Shown piece by piece: positions 56,683 through 64,000 of a stretch of DNA of 64,000 nucleotides. Under the pieces are notes generated by a model. It saw only the letters and a list, made by a program, of their open reading frames with translations. It was not told the DNA's origin and ran no database searches. Position numbers and translations under genes: made by a program. Where the stretch lies: positions 418,634 through 482,633 of the forward strand of contig NZ_FNLO01000001.1 in NCBI RefSeq assembly GCF_900095735.1. Direction: 5' to 3'. This stretch comes from Chitinasiproducens palmae. Lineage in GTDB: Bacteria; Pseudomonadota; Gammaproteobacteria; Burkholderiales; Burkholderiaceae. Numbering within the stretch: position 1 is the first letter of the stretch; every line of letters begins with the position of its first letter.

Positions 56683-57446
56683 CCAAACGCCCGGAAGAAA
56701 TTGCGTTGCTGGCAGAGGCCGGACGGCTGCTCGCGGCGGTGTTCGGTCATCTGGACGGGTTGGCGTTGCTTGGCATGTCGACGATGCAGATCAACGACAG
56801 GGCCGATCGCTTCATCGTCGAGACGCTGGGCGCACGGCCGGCAAGCAAGGGGCAGTATGGCTATGCGTATGCGCTCAACGCATCGCGCAACAACGTGGTC
56901 TGCCATGGCGTGCCTTCCGATGCCGACGTGCTGTGCAGCGGCGACATCGTGAATTTCGACATCACGCTCGAAAAGAACGGCTTCATCGCGGACTCGAGCA
57001 AGACCTATCTGGTCGGCGAGGTGAGCGCGGCCGCCAGGCGGCTGGTCCAGGTGACCTATGAAGCAATGTGGAACGGCATCCGTGCGGTGCGGCCGGGGGC
57101 GCGGCTGGGCGACGTGGGCTATGCGATCGAGCGGCATGCGCGCCGCAACGGCTATTCGGTCGTCAGGGAGTACTGCGGCCATGGCATCGGCCGCGAAATG
57201 CACGAGGCCCCGGAAGTGCTGCACTGGGGGCAGCGGCACACCGGTTTGGCCCTGCGTGAAGGGATGGTCTTTACCATCGAGCCGATGATCAACCAGGGTC
57301 GGGATGCAGTACGCACGGAGGATGATGGCTGGACCGTCGTTACCTGCGATGGTCAGCTGTCGGCACAGTTCGAACACACGGCAGCGGTGACGCATGACGG
57401 CGTGCGCGTCCTGACGCTGCGCGCCGACGAAGCCGCGCCCGTCTGA
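56679..57446 (+). CDS. map: Methionine aminopeptidase type I, second copy
   Basis: A 255-residue MetAP removing N-terminal methionine. All five metal ligands can be placed: NFDITLE and IADSSKT (two Asp), CGHGIGREMHE (His), TIEPMI (Glu) and AQFEHT (Glu). The enzyme works with Fe or Mn, which suits zinc-poor conditions. Coupled to the ParD-like gene and next to the zinc cluster, it is probably an auxiliary copy. Its stop codon lies inside a 13-bp tandem repeat. Confidence 0.92.
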   Translation: MTKRPEEIALLAEAGRLLAAVFGHLDGLALLGMSTMQINDRADRFIVETLGARPASKGQYGYAYALNASRNNVVCHGVPSDADVLCSGDIVNFDITLEKNGFIADSSKTYLVGEVSAAARRLVQVTYEAMWNGIRAVRPGARLGDVGYAIERHARRNGYSVVREYCGHGIGREMHEAPEVLHWGQRHTGLALREGMVFTIEPMINQGRDAVRTEDDGWTVVTCDGQLSAQFEHTAAVTHDGVRVLTLRADEAAPV

Positions 57447-57489
57447 CACGCCCGTCTGACACGCCCGTCTGACACGCCCGTCCGACACG
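57438..57489. repeat. 13-bp tandem repeat over the map stop codon
   Basis: Four copies of CCCGTCTGACACG start at 57438, 57451, 57464 and 57477 (the last with one change). The map TGA (57444-57446) is in the first copy, and TGA recurs in the next two. Confidence 0.95.
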
Positions 57490-57616
57490 CCGAGGACGGG
57501 CTCCAGACGCCGTCTGCCCTGATCCCGTTTCGTGTCGTACGGCAAGGCGTGCAGTGCGATCGGCTTCGCGCGAGCCGGCTGGCCCAGGCCAACGGCCAAG
57601 CGCCCGTCAGCAGGCG

Positions 57617-58183
57617 TCAGGCCGTATGGCGCGCGGCAAGCGTCTGCATCATCGCTTCCGCCTCCGGTTCAGACCCCAGCCAGGACGGCGCGGCGTCCGT
57701 CCGTCGTGCTGGCGGCAAGGCCTGTGCCGCACACCACGGGTAGGGTAGCGCACCGGCCCACCGGAACACTTCGGCGGCGCGCCGAGCCGGCAGGACCGTC
57801 ATCGCTTCGATGACGATGTGAAGGTCGGCGATGCGGCCTGCCTGTGACAGCGTCCACTGATACGTTCCCCAGCCGACGCGCAACGCGCCGCCATCTTTCT
57901 CGGACATGCAGACAAGCCAGTCGCACGTAAGCGCCTGGACCTCGGATGCCGGCGGCGTGCCGATGCAAAACGTGTACACATTCTCGTAGCGGCGACCGAA
58001 GTCGCTGCTCAGGATGCGGGCAATCTCGGACGCACCGTGCGTGACGGCCGGAAAAGCCACGGCTTCGGTCCGCACAGTCATGCGCAACGTGGCGTCGGGC
58101 TCGAACGCATCGCCGATGCGATGTGGGCGGTTGCCGTCCTTCGCGGCGATGTACGTTTCGATGGCACGAGCCAATGCGCCCAT
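57617..58183 (-). CDS. NTF2-like (SnoaL-fold) protein
   Basis: A 188-residue protein with the cone-shaped NTF2/SnoaL pattern: ALARAIETYIAAKDGN, IGDAFEPDATLRMTV, VQALTCDWLVCMSEKDGGALRVGWGTYQW. No catalytic assignment is possible. It follows 33 bp after the stop of the ABC exporter gene in the same direction and may be co-transcribed. Confidence 0.72.
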   Translation of the reverse strand: MGALARAIETYIAAKDGNRPHRIGDAFEPDATLRMTVRTEAVAFPAVTHGASEIARILSSDFGRRYENVYTFCIGTPPASEVQALTCDWLVCMSEKDGGALRVGWGTYQWTLSQAGRIADLHIVIEAMTVLPARRAAEVFRWAGALPYPWCAAQALPPARRTDAAPSWLGSEPEAEAMMQTLAARHTA

Positions 58184-58216
58184 TGCGTCCTCCGTCGCTT
58201 GAACAAGAGTGGCAGT

Positions 58217-60133
58217 CTAACCCGGCCCAGACGCGGGCGTCGACTCGCCGACAACGTTCGGCAATACCTGCGACGCGGCTGGTTTCGCTTGCGTGGCGGG
58301 CCCGACTTCCTCGGCGAGATCGAGGGCTTGCCGTTCGAACAGTCGACGGTACAGTCCATCGGTTCGCCGGACCAGCGCATCATGACTGCCTTCTTCGACC
58401 ACACGCCCGCGCGACATGACCAGCAGCCGATCGAGCCGTCGCACCGTAGACAGACGGTGCGCAACCACAATCGTCGTGCGTCCGACCATCAGCCGCTCCA
58501 TGGCCTGTTGGATCAGCACTTCGCTTTCGCTGTCGAGGCTGGACGTTGCCTCGTCGAGCACGAGGATCGGTGCGTCGGCCAGGAATGCGCGCGCGATCGC
58601 GATGCGCTGGCGCTCGCCGCCGGATAACTTGACGCCGCGCTCTCCCACCAACGTGTCGTAGCCGTGCGGCAGCGCGGCGATGAACTCGTGCGCGCTCGCC
58701 AGGCGGGCCGCGTGCTCGATCTGTGCCTGGCTGGCACCCGGACGGCCATACGCGATGTTCTCGCCAAGCGTGCGGTGGAACAAGATGGGCTCCTGCTGCA
58801 CGATCGCGATCTGCCGTCTTAGCGATGCCTGCTGCACGTGCGCGATGTCCTGGCCGTCGATGGTGATGCGGCCGCCGCTCAAATCGTGCAGCCGCTGAAT
58901 CAACTTGATGAACGTCGTCTTGCCGGAACCGGAATGACCAACCAGCCCGATGCGCTCTCCCGGCGCGATGCGCAGGGAGAAATCCTTGAATAGCGGCGGC
59001 TGCGACGAGGGCGCACCGCTGTAGCGGAAATCGACGTGCTCGAAGCGGATCTCGCCACGTAGCACGGTCAGCGCCGGCGCGCCGGGCACGTCTTCGACGC
59101 CGAGCGGACGACGCGAAAGTGCGACGAGTTCTTCCATGTCGTTGACTGAACGCTGCAGGTTGCGCACGTGCATGCCGACGTCCCGCAGATAGCCACGCAG
59201 CATGAAGTACATCGTCAAGGCAAAGGTGATATCGCCAGCACTCGCCTGGTGGCGCGCCCATAACAACAGGCAGACGCCCAGCATCGCCGCCTGCAGCACC
59301 AGCAGCATCGCGCCCTGCACGCCGCCGTTCAGCGTCGCGCGGGACCACGACAGACGCGTCCGGCGCCGCCATTTGTCGATGATGCGGCCAAGCCTTGCCT
59401 CCTCGCGCGACTCCGCGCCGAAGGCCTTCACCACTGCGTTGCATGTCACCGCATCGGCGAGTGCGCCACCCAGGCGCGTGTCCCATGCATTGCCCAGCCG
59501 CGCCGCAGGGGCTACATAGGCCAGCGAGAGCACGACGGTCACGGCGATGAAAATCAGCGCGCAGATACCCAGTACGGCACCCATCAAAGGCCACCGCACG
59601 CCGAGCACGATGGTCGCGCCACTGAGCATGACGACCGATGGCAGCAGCGACAGCAGCATCGTATCGTCCAGCAAGTCGACCGCCCACATGCCGCGCGTGA
59701 CCATGCGTACCGTCGACCCCGCAAAGCTGTTGGCGTGCCAGTCGCTGGAGAAGCGTTGCAGACGGTGGAACGCGTCCGCCGCGATGCCGGTCATGATGCG
59801 TAACGTGAAGGTGATGATGTTCCGGTACATCGCCTGGCGGAACACCGTGCCCAGCAGGCCGAGGGCCAGCAGCAGGCCGAGCGCATGCAGCGCTTCATGC
59901 CAGACGGCGTGGTCGGCGGGCACACCGGTCGCGACCGCATCGACAAGCCGCCCGGCGAAAATCGGGATGAGAACCTCGGTCAGCGCGGCGAGCAGCGCGA
60001 GCGCGCCCACCACGCCGAAGCGCGCGGGCTGGCGGGTCCAGTGGCCGAAGACGAACGTCAAGACGTCGCGGAAAACCTGAGCACGGGAGGTAGAGCGCGG
60101 CGTCAGGCGGGAAGTCAGGCGGGAAGAAGACAT
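58217..60133 (-). CDS. ABC exporter, fused permease-ATPase
   Basis: A 638-residue half transporter: six-helix membrane domain (about 30-330) and ATPase with Walker A GHSGSGKTT, signature LSGGERQRIA and Walker B ILVLDEATSSLD, plus the H-loop AHRLSTV. The N-terminus begins with repeated SRLTSRLTPRSTSR. It belongs to the MsbA/multidrug-lipid type; substrate unknown. Confidence 0.9.
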   Translation of the reverse strand: MSSSRLTSRLTPRSTSRAQVFRDVLTFVFGHWTRQPARFGVVGALALLAALTEVLIPIFAGRLVDAVATGVPADHAVWHEALHALGLLLALGLLGTVFRQAMYRNIITFTLRIMTGIAADAFHRLQRFSSDWHANSFAGSTVRMVTRGMWAVDLLDDTMLLSLLPSVVMLSGATIVLGVRWPLMGAVLGICALIFIAVTVVLSLAYVAPAARLGNAWDTRLGGALADAVTCNAVVKAFGAESREEARLGRIIDKWRRRTRLSWSRATLNGGVQGAMLLVLQAAMLGVCLLLWARHQASAGDITFALTMYFMLRGYLRDVGMHVRNLQRSVNDMEELVALSRRPLGVEDVPGAPALTVLRGEIRFEHVDFRYSGAPSSQPPLFKDFSLRIAPGERIGLVGHSGSGKTTFIKLIQRLHDLSGGRITIDGQDIAHVQQASLRRQIAIVQQEPILFHRTLGENIAYGRPGASQAQIEHAARLASAHEFIAALPHGYDTLVGERGVKLSGGERQRIAIARAFLADAPILVLDEATSSLDSESEVLIQQAMERLMVGRTTIVVAHRLSTVRRLDRLLVMSRGRVVEEGSHDALVRRTDGLYRRLFERQALDLAEEVGPATQAKPAASQVLPNVVGESTPASGPG

Positions 60134-60630
60134 TCGATGGCAAGGCGGTCGAACCGCGCAGTGTTCGAGACACCGCGCGGCTCAAATTCAAAATCAAAAG
60201 GCCGGCGGCAGCGCGTCGGCACCGTGGTGTGCGTCTCTGACACGGCCGATCCGGACATACTTCGCGTGGGTTGCCAGCATGCTTCGAGGGCCGCCCTGAA
60301 ATCGACCACGTCGCGTCCACGGGGCGCCGGCTGCCGGCCTATGGCACGCCGAACAAGGGGTCGGTAATGCGTGGATAGTGCGTCGGCAATGCGCCGTTGC
60401 TGCAACGTTGACCAGCCGCGTGACACCAAGCGCAGGCAGCCGACGCTAACACGACCTCTCAGTCGGCAAGCGTCTATCACGCACCATGCAGAGCGACCGG
60501 ACGAGTCACATACGAAAATTGATACCGCGTATATGAGGTCGAATCCGCGTTGTGCAAGCGAACCTCGTGCACACAGCTTTGACTCGGGCGGCCGCCGTGA
60601 GGCTGGCCAGGGCGCGCCGCCCGCGCATCA
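60134..60630. other. Spacer between lysE-type and ABC genes, no gene seen
   Basis: 497 bp with no supported protein. A slightly AT-richer patch near 60510-60545 is present but no element was assigned. Confidence 0.35.
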
Positions 60631-61272
60631 TCACTGGCGGTGGATGCCTTGGTGGATCAGGCGCAGGCCGAAACCGGCCAGTGCCACGCCGACCACGCGC
60701 TCCAGGGTCTGTCCGGCGCGCGCGTAGCCGCGCCGCAATGCCGGGCGGGAAAAAGCGCTGCTCACCACGACGCGCCAGATCGCAGACGTCAGCACGATGC
60801 CGGCCCAGGTTGCGAGTCGCACCCGCCAGTCGGTGTCCGGCTTCAGCGTGACCGAAAAGATGCTCGCAAAGAACAGGACCGTCTGCGGATTCGCCAGATC
60901 GGTCAACAGGCCGCGACGAAACAGGGCGCCACGAGATGCTGACGCCGGGAACGTGTCCGCATGCGAAGCGATGTCCTGCGGCGCTGCGCGTCTGGCGAGC
61001 AACGCGCGCATGCCGTACCAGAATAGATAGGCCCCGCCGCCGATCTTCACCAGTGAAAAAAGAACGCCGCCGTCCGCGATCAGCGTCGCCATGCCGAGTA
61101 GTCCGAGTCCCGCATAGATCGCGTCCCCGGCCGCCACGCCAAGACCTGCCATCATGCCACCGGTTCGTCCGTGTGCCAGGCTGGTCTGCACGACGACCAA
61201 CAGGTTCGGACCCGGACTCAGGAACGTCAGGGCAAAGAGGCCGACGGCTACAAACACGATATGAAATGACAT
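60631..61272 (-). CDS. LysE/RhtB family amino acid exporter
   Basis: A 213-residue membrane protein with about six helices and the family start FLSPGPNLLVVVQTSLAHGR followed by GLGVAAGDAIYAGLGLLG. It probably exports an amino acid or its derivative. The NPQTVLFFASIF segment is typical of RhtB proteins. Confidence 0.88.
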   Translation of the reverse strand: MSFHIVFVAVGLFALTFLSPGPNLLVVVQTSLAHGRTGGMMAGLGVAAGDAIYAGLGLLGMATLIADGGVLFSLVKIGGGAYLFWYGMRALLARRAAPQDIASHADTFPASASRGALFRRGLLTDLANPQTVLFFASIFSVTLKPDTDWRVRLATWAGIVLTSAIWRVVVSSAFSRPALRRGYARAGQTLERVVGVALAGFGLRLIHQGIHRQ

Positions 61273-61487
61273 CGAGACACTCGCGGAGCACGGTAGGGTA
61301 GTTGGTCACCCGATGATAGGCGATCGAAGACGGGCTGGGAATTTGATTCGTATTTGATCCGTTCGTGAGTGTCTTCCATCGTGCCCTCCCTCAGCCCTCA
61401 GCCCTCAGCCCTCCGATCGCAGCCGGTAGTCCCCGGTCCGCAGCCGCCGGGCCCGGCGCGTAACAGCCGGTCGCTGACCCATCCGTC

Positions 61488-62297
61488 TCAATCGTCGAGC
61501 GATTCATGCACGCCGCTGGCGCCCCGTTTCCAATAGCTCGACGCTCGGACCAGCCGCTTGTCCATACGCCGGACTTCGAGCAGGTGCTGTCGGACAGCAC
61601 GCATCGTCGTGCTTTCGCCACCGGCCCAAGCGTGTCCGATGCCGTCGGGGAGATCAAGTGCCGCTACCGCATCGACCAGTGCCGGCGCACTGCCGTCTGC
61701 TTCGGTGGTGACCCATGTGGTCTGTACATCGGCCGCGCTCCTGAAGTCGAGTCGGTCGGCCACGTCGGCTACCGCGGCAACGACGAAGGCGCGCGCACTG
61801 GCTGGCAGCGATTCGATGCGACGGCCGATGGCGGGCAGCGCGGTCGCGTCGCCGATCAGCAGGTACCAGTTCAACTCATCCGATACCACGAACGATCCGC
61901 GCGGTCCGCCAATGCCGAGTGTCTGGCCTGGAGCCGCCTGCGCCGCCCATGTCGAGGCGGGGCCGTCGCCGTGCAGCACGAACTCGATGTCAAGCGTGCC
62001 TGCCGCGTTGTCGTAACGACGCGGCGTGTAATCGCGCGCCACCGGGCGCGGCGCGCCGTCCGGGAAGACCGGTCCGCGCTCTCCCATGCTTGGAAGCACC
62101 AGTGGTTCGCCGGGTGGCGGCAGGAAAAGCTTGATGTGATCGTCGAACGATGAGGACACGAAGTCCTTCAGATCGTCGCCAGTGAAGGTAACCGAGAGCA
62201 GGTGAGGGGATACATGGCGTACCGTCTGCACTTCGATGCGCCGGAATTTCAGATCGTGCCGCACGCGACTCACGGCGTTGTCGATGTCGATGGTCAT
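61488..62297 (-). CDS. Siderophore-interacting protein (ViuB/YqjH-like ferric reductase)
   Basis: A 269-residue flavoprotein of the SIP/ViuB family: FAD-binding RDYTPRRYDNAAGTLDIEFVLHG, then GGPRGSFV and the NAD(P)H lobe ending HAWAGGESTTMRAVRQHL. It reduces Fe(III) from siderophores. ATG 62297 has AGGAG nine bases upstream. It lies downstream of the PadR gene in the same direction, as yqjH pairs with yqjI in enterobacteria (there divergent). Confidence 0.9.
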   Translation of the reverse strand: MTIDIDNAVSRVRHDLKFRRIEVQTVRHVSPHLLSVTFTGDDLKDFVSSSFDDHIKLFLPPPGEPLVLPSMGERGPVFPDGAPRPVARDYTPRRYDNAAGTLDIEFVLHGDGPASTWAAQAAPGQTLGIGGPRGSFVVSDELNWYLLIGDATALPAIGRRIESLPASARAFVVAAVADVADRLDFRSAADVQTTWVTTEADGSAPALVDAVAALDLPDGIGHAWAGGESTTMRAVRQHLLEVRRMDKRLVRASSYWKRGASGVHESLDD

Positions 62298-62403
62298 GAA
62301 AGGTGGCTCCTGGGTGGCGAAGCGCCACGGCATAGGGTGGAATTCGAGACGCGGCGGCCGGCGGCGTCGACGCATACTGCCGTGACGGCCCGGTCGCTGC
62401 GCG

Positions 62404-63069
62404 TCACTCGTCGGAGGGCGGGTTGGTGCGCGGATTGGTGCGCGGATCGGACGCTTCGATCCGCTTGACCGTCTCGCGCAGGAGTGCCGCGATGCGTCGC
62501 TGTTCCTCGTGTCCGGCACCGTCTCGCAACAGCAGCGCGCGCTTGAGGGCGCGGCGCGCGTCAACATACTCGTCCAGCCAGCCGTCGGAGGGTGGTGCGT
62601 CGTCGCCGTTGCCCTCCGCAGCCGACAGTGCGCGCTGCATGCGCTCCATCCTGCGCGCCAGATGCGCCAGGCGGGCGTGAAGCAGGGCAATGCTCTCCGC
62701 TTCAGCCGCCAAATGCTTGCGGCCCGCGTCGGTCAGGGAATAGGACTTTCTGTTTTGATCGACCCGCGCCTCCACCAGGCCGGTGTCTTCGAGAAACGCC
62801 AGTGCTGGGTACAGCACGCCAGGACTCGGGCGATAACAACCGCGCGCGCGTGCATCGATGGCCTTGATCAGTTCGTATCCGTGGCTGGGCTGCAGGCCCA
62901 GCTCCGCAAGCAGCAGAAGCTGAAGATCGTCGGAAGAAAAGCGTCGGCCGCGGACCAACGGTTCTTCATCGGTTGCGAAGCGCCCTCGGCCACCGATGTC
63001 GCCTCGGCCGCCCATGCGATGCAGCATCCTTTGACGCATGTGTTCGTGTTGGAACCAATGGTGTCTCAT
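62404..63069 (-). CDS. PadR family regulator (YqjI-like)
   Basis: A 221-residue PadR regulator: winged helix (DDLQLLLLAELGLQPSHGYELIKAID, SPGVLYPALAFLEDTGLV) and C-terminal helices. The first 30 residues are rich in His and Met (MRHHWFQHEHMRQRMLHRM), resembling the His-rich metal-sensing N-terminus of E. coli YqjI, which responds to nickel and iron and controls the yqjH ferric reductase. It is followed by the SIP gene; GGAG precedes its ATG. Confidence 0.88.
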   Translation of the reverse strand: MRHHWFQHEHMRQRMLHRMGGRGDIGGRGRFATDEEPLVRGRRFSSDDLQLLLLAELGLQPSHGYELIKAIDARARGCYRPSPGVLYPALAFLEDTGLVEARVDQNRKSYSLTDAGRKHLAAEAESIALLHARLAHLARRMERMQRALSAAEGNGDDAPPSDGWLDEYVDARRALKRALLLRDGAGHEEQRRIAALLRETVKRIEASDPRTNPRTNPPSDE

Positions 63070-63078
63070 ACAAACTCC

Positions 63079-63104
63079 ATATCGTTAGATGTGTCTAAAG
63101 ATAT
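63079..63104 (-). promoter_or_regulatory. PadR operator palindrome
   Basis: ATATCGTTAGA and TCTAAAGATAT flank a TGTG centre and match as inverted repeats at 10 of 11 positions. The site overlaps the -10 region of the padR promoter and ends 9 bp before the padR start. A second perfect palindrome, AAGATATATCTT (63098-63109), overlaps its outer edge. Size and position suit autorepression. Confidence 0.78.
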
Positions 63105-63126
63105 ATCTTGAGATTCTTTTAGTCAA
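63098..63126 (-). promoter_or_regulatory. Sigma70-like promoter of padR-SIP
   Basis: On the minus strand TTGACT (63126-63121) and TATCTT (63103-63098) are 17 bp apart. The operator palindromes cover the -10 box, so bound PadR would block RNA polymerase. Confidence 0.65.
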
Positions 63127-63576
63127 GCGGGCGGTATCGTTTCTCGTTCGCAAAACAGGTACGGAGCAGCAACGGAAAGCTGAATCAAGTTTGACGTGCG
63201 CGGCGATCCGGCGCGACGCTGCGGGGAACGCCTGTCTCGTGGAATCAGCGGGATGCCACCGCGTTAGATAAGAAGAGCCGCTGCTGGCCCTGCCCCCTCA
63301 TGCCGCCGCCTCATGCCGCCGCCTCCCGTGGCTTGCGCTGTCGACCCAGCGCGACAGCGCTGCGGGGGCCAGAACGAAAATCGAGGCGCGAGCAACACCA
63401 TGCTGGCGGCGTAGCATCGCGGCCGTTACACCTCGTCCGGTTCCATGGAGCGAGCAGGCGACGCGACGCCCGGGCGAGAAAAGGCCGGGCAGTCCGCCAA
63501 GCGATGCTGTAAGGAGCCTTGCCAACGCGCGTGGCTGGACAGTTATGATTCAATCGTCATGGCTGACTTGCCCCGG
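63127..63576. other. Gene-free region right of padR
   Basis: 450 bp with no supported gene. Two copies of CCCCCTCATGCCGCCGCCTCATG-type sequence are near 63290-63325. Frames that are open are low-complexity. Confidence 0.4.
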
Positions 63577-63758
63577 CCGACTTCTCACCGTCGACTTTGC
63601 ACCGCCAACTGCTCGCGGCCAACTGCCCACGGCCAGCTGCCCACGGCCAACTGCCCACGGCCAACTGCTCACGGCCAACTGCTCACGGCCAACTGCTCAC
63701 GGCCGACTTCGCATCGCCAACTGCTCACGGCCAACTGCTCACCGCCAACTGTCACGCC
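63577..63758. repeat. 14-bp tandem repeat, thirteen copies
   Basis: Units of CCAACTGCTCACGG and variants begin every 14 bp from 63577 to 63745. Central copies at 63661, 63675 and 63689 are nearly identical; the edges are more diverged. Since 14 is not a multiple of three, copy change would shift any frame, so it is probably non-coding. Confidence 0.96.
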
Positions 63759-64000
63759 AGAGGGTCCTAGCTGACGCCTCACGGCCGTCGATGCGGCGCG
63801 GCGAGCACAACAGACAGTCCGTCACCGGCCCCGTTGCGCTGCGCCCACCAGTGCGTTGCGCGGCTGGGGCGCTCACCGCAAGGTTGGGTCGGACGTCCAA
63901 GTAAGAGGGCGCCGAGGAAAGAAAACAGAGGTCAGACCGTAGGTCCATCCCTGTTTATCGACTGCCAAGCCGGGGCGTTCCCGCGGCTTCCAAAGAGAGA
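63759..64000. other. Right window edge, no gene assigned
   Basis: Nothing recognisable. A gene may begin beyond the window. Confidence 0.3.

Noticed and set aside
55504-63758. Possible CRISPR arrays at the tandem repeats
   Set aside because: Units are 11-14 bp and directly adjacent without unique spacers; no cas genes.
63445-63774. Plus-strand frame of 109 codons through the 14-bp repeat
   Set aside because: The 14-bp period gives a Pro/Thr/Cys pseudo-repeat; no start signal and no family.

Overview
The window is high-GC DNA (roughly two thirds G+C by eye) with tightly packed genes, GTG starts, ATGA overlaps and a gene content typical of Burkholderiales, most likely Burkholderiaceae. Supporting content is a Wsp surface-sensing system, a kgu 2-ketogluconate operon with PtxS, a three-subunit FAD gluconate 2-dehydrogenase, a DUF3443 protein and a Zur-linked zinc-starvation cluster. 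The genus cannot be fixed from sequence alone. No rRNA, tRNA, insertion sequence, integrase or CRISPR array was seen.

Layout. 0.5-3.3 kb: aromatic aminotransferase, tryptophan 2,3-dioxygenase and a divergent Lrp/AsnC regulator. 3.6-13.1 kb: complete wspA-B-C-D-E-F-R, which leads from a membrane chemoreceptor through a CheA-type kinase to a c-di-GMP cyclase. 13.1-16.7 kb: housekeeping and small genes (UPF0303, S4 RNA-binding, HIT, HPP-CBS, carboxymuconolactone decarboxylase-like plus its MerR regulator with a classic MerR promoter). 16.7-22.3 kb: kguE-kguK-kguT-kguD-ptxS on the minus strand with a PtxS-like operator upstream. 22.4-30.7 kb: lipoprotein, two alpha/beta hydrolases, pirin, MFS exporter, DUF3443 and GNAT genes. 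30.9-37.1 kb: two large paralogous membrane-anchored proteins, one with an intact aspzincin-type metalloprotease motif and one with that motif destroyed. 37.2-43.4 kb: CGNR regulator, alpha/beta hydrolase and the gluconate 2-dehydrogenase operon. 43.8-46.8 kb: LysR regulator and a lyase of the argininosuccinate lyase/fumarase superfamily with a Sec signal peptide.

47.4-57.4 kb is the most coherent block. Zur, a COG0523 GTPase, FolE2, a second CysRS, a QueD-like enzyme, a gamma-carbonic anhydrase, a DHOase-like protein, a HisI paralog and a methionine aminopeptidase with a ParD-like partner lie in one direction downstream of a candidate Zur box. HisI and DHOase have each lost one canonical zinc ligand, while CysRS, QueD and gamma-CA keep theirs. 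57.6-63.1 kb: NTF2-like protein, ABC exporter, LysE-type exporter, and a PadR/siderophore-interacting-protein pair resembling YqjI/YqjH under a near-perfect palindromic operator.

Two modules are functionally joined although about 17 kb apart. The Gad dehydrogenase (39.4-43.4 kb) would make 2-ketogluconate in the periplasm, and the Kgu operon would import, phosphorylate and reduce it to 6-phosphogluconate. A second theme is the abundance of short tandem repeats (6, 9, 11, 12, 13 and 14 bp units), both between genes and in frame within genes.
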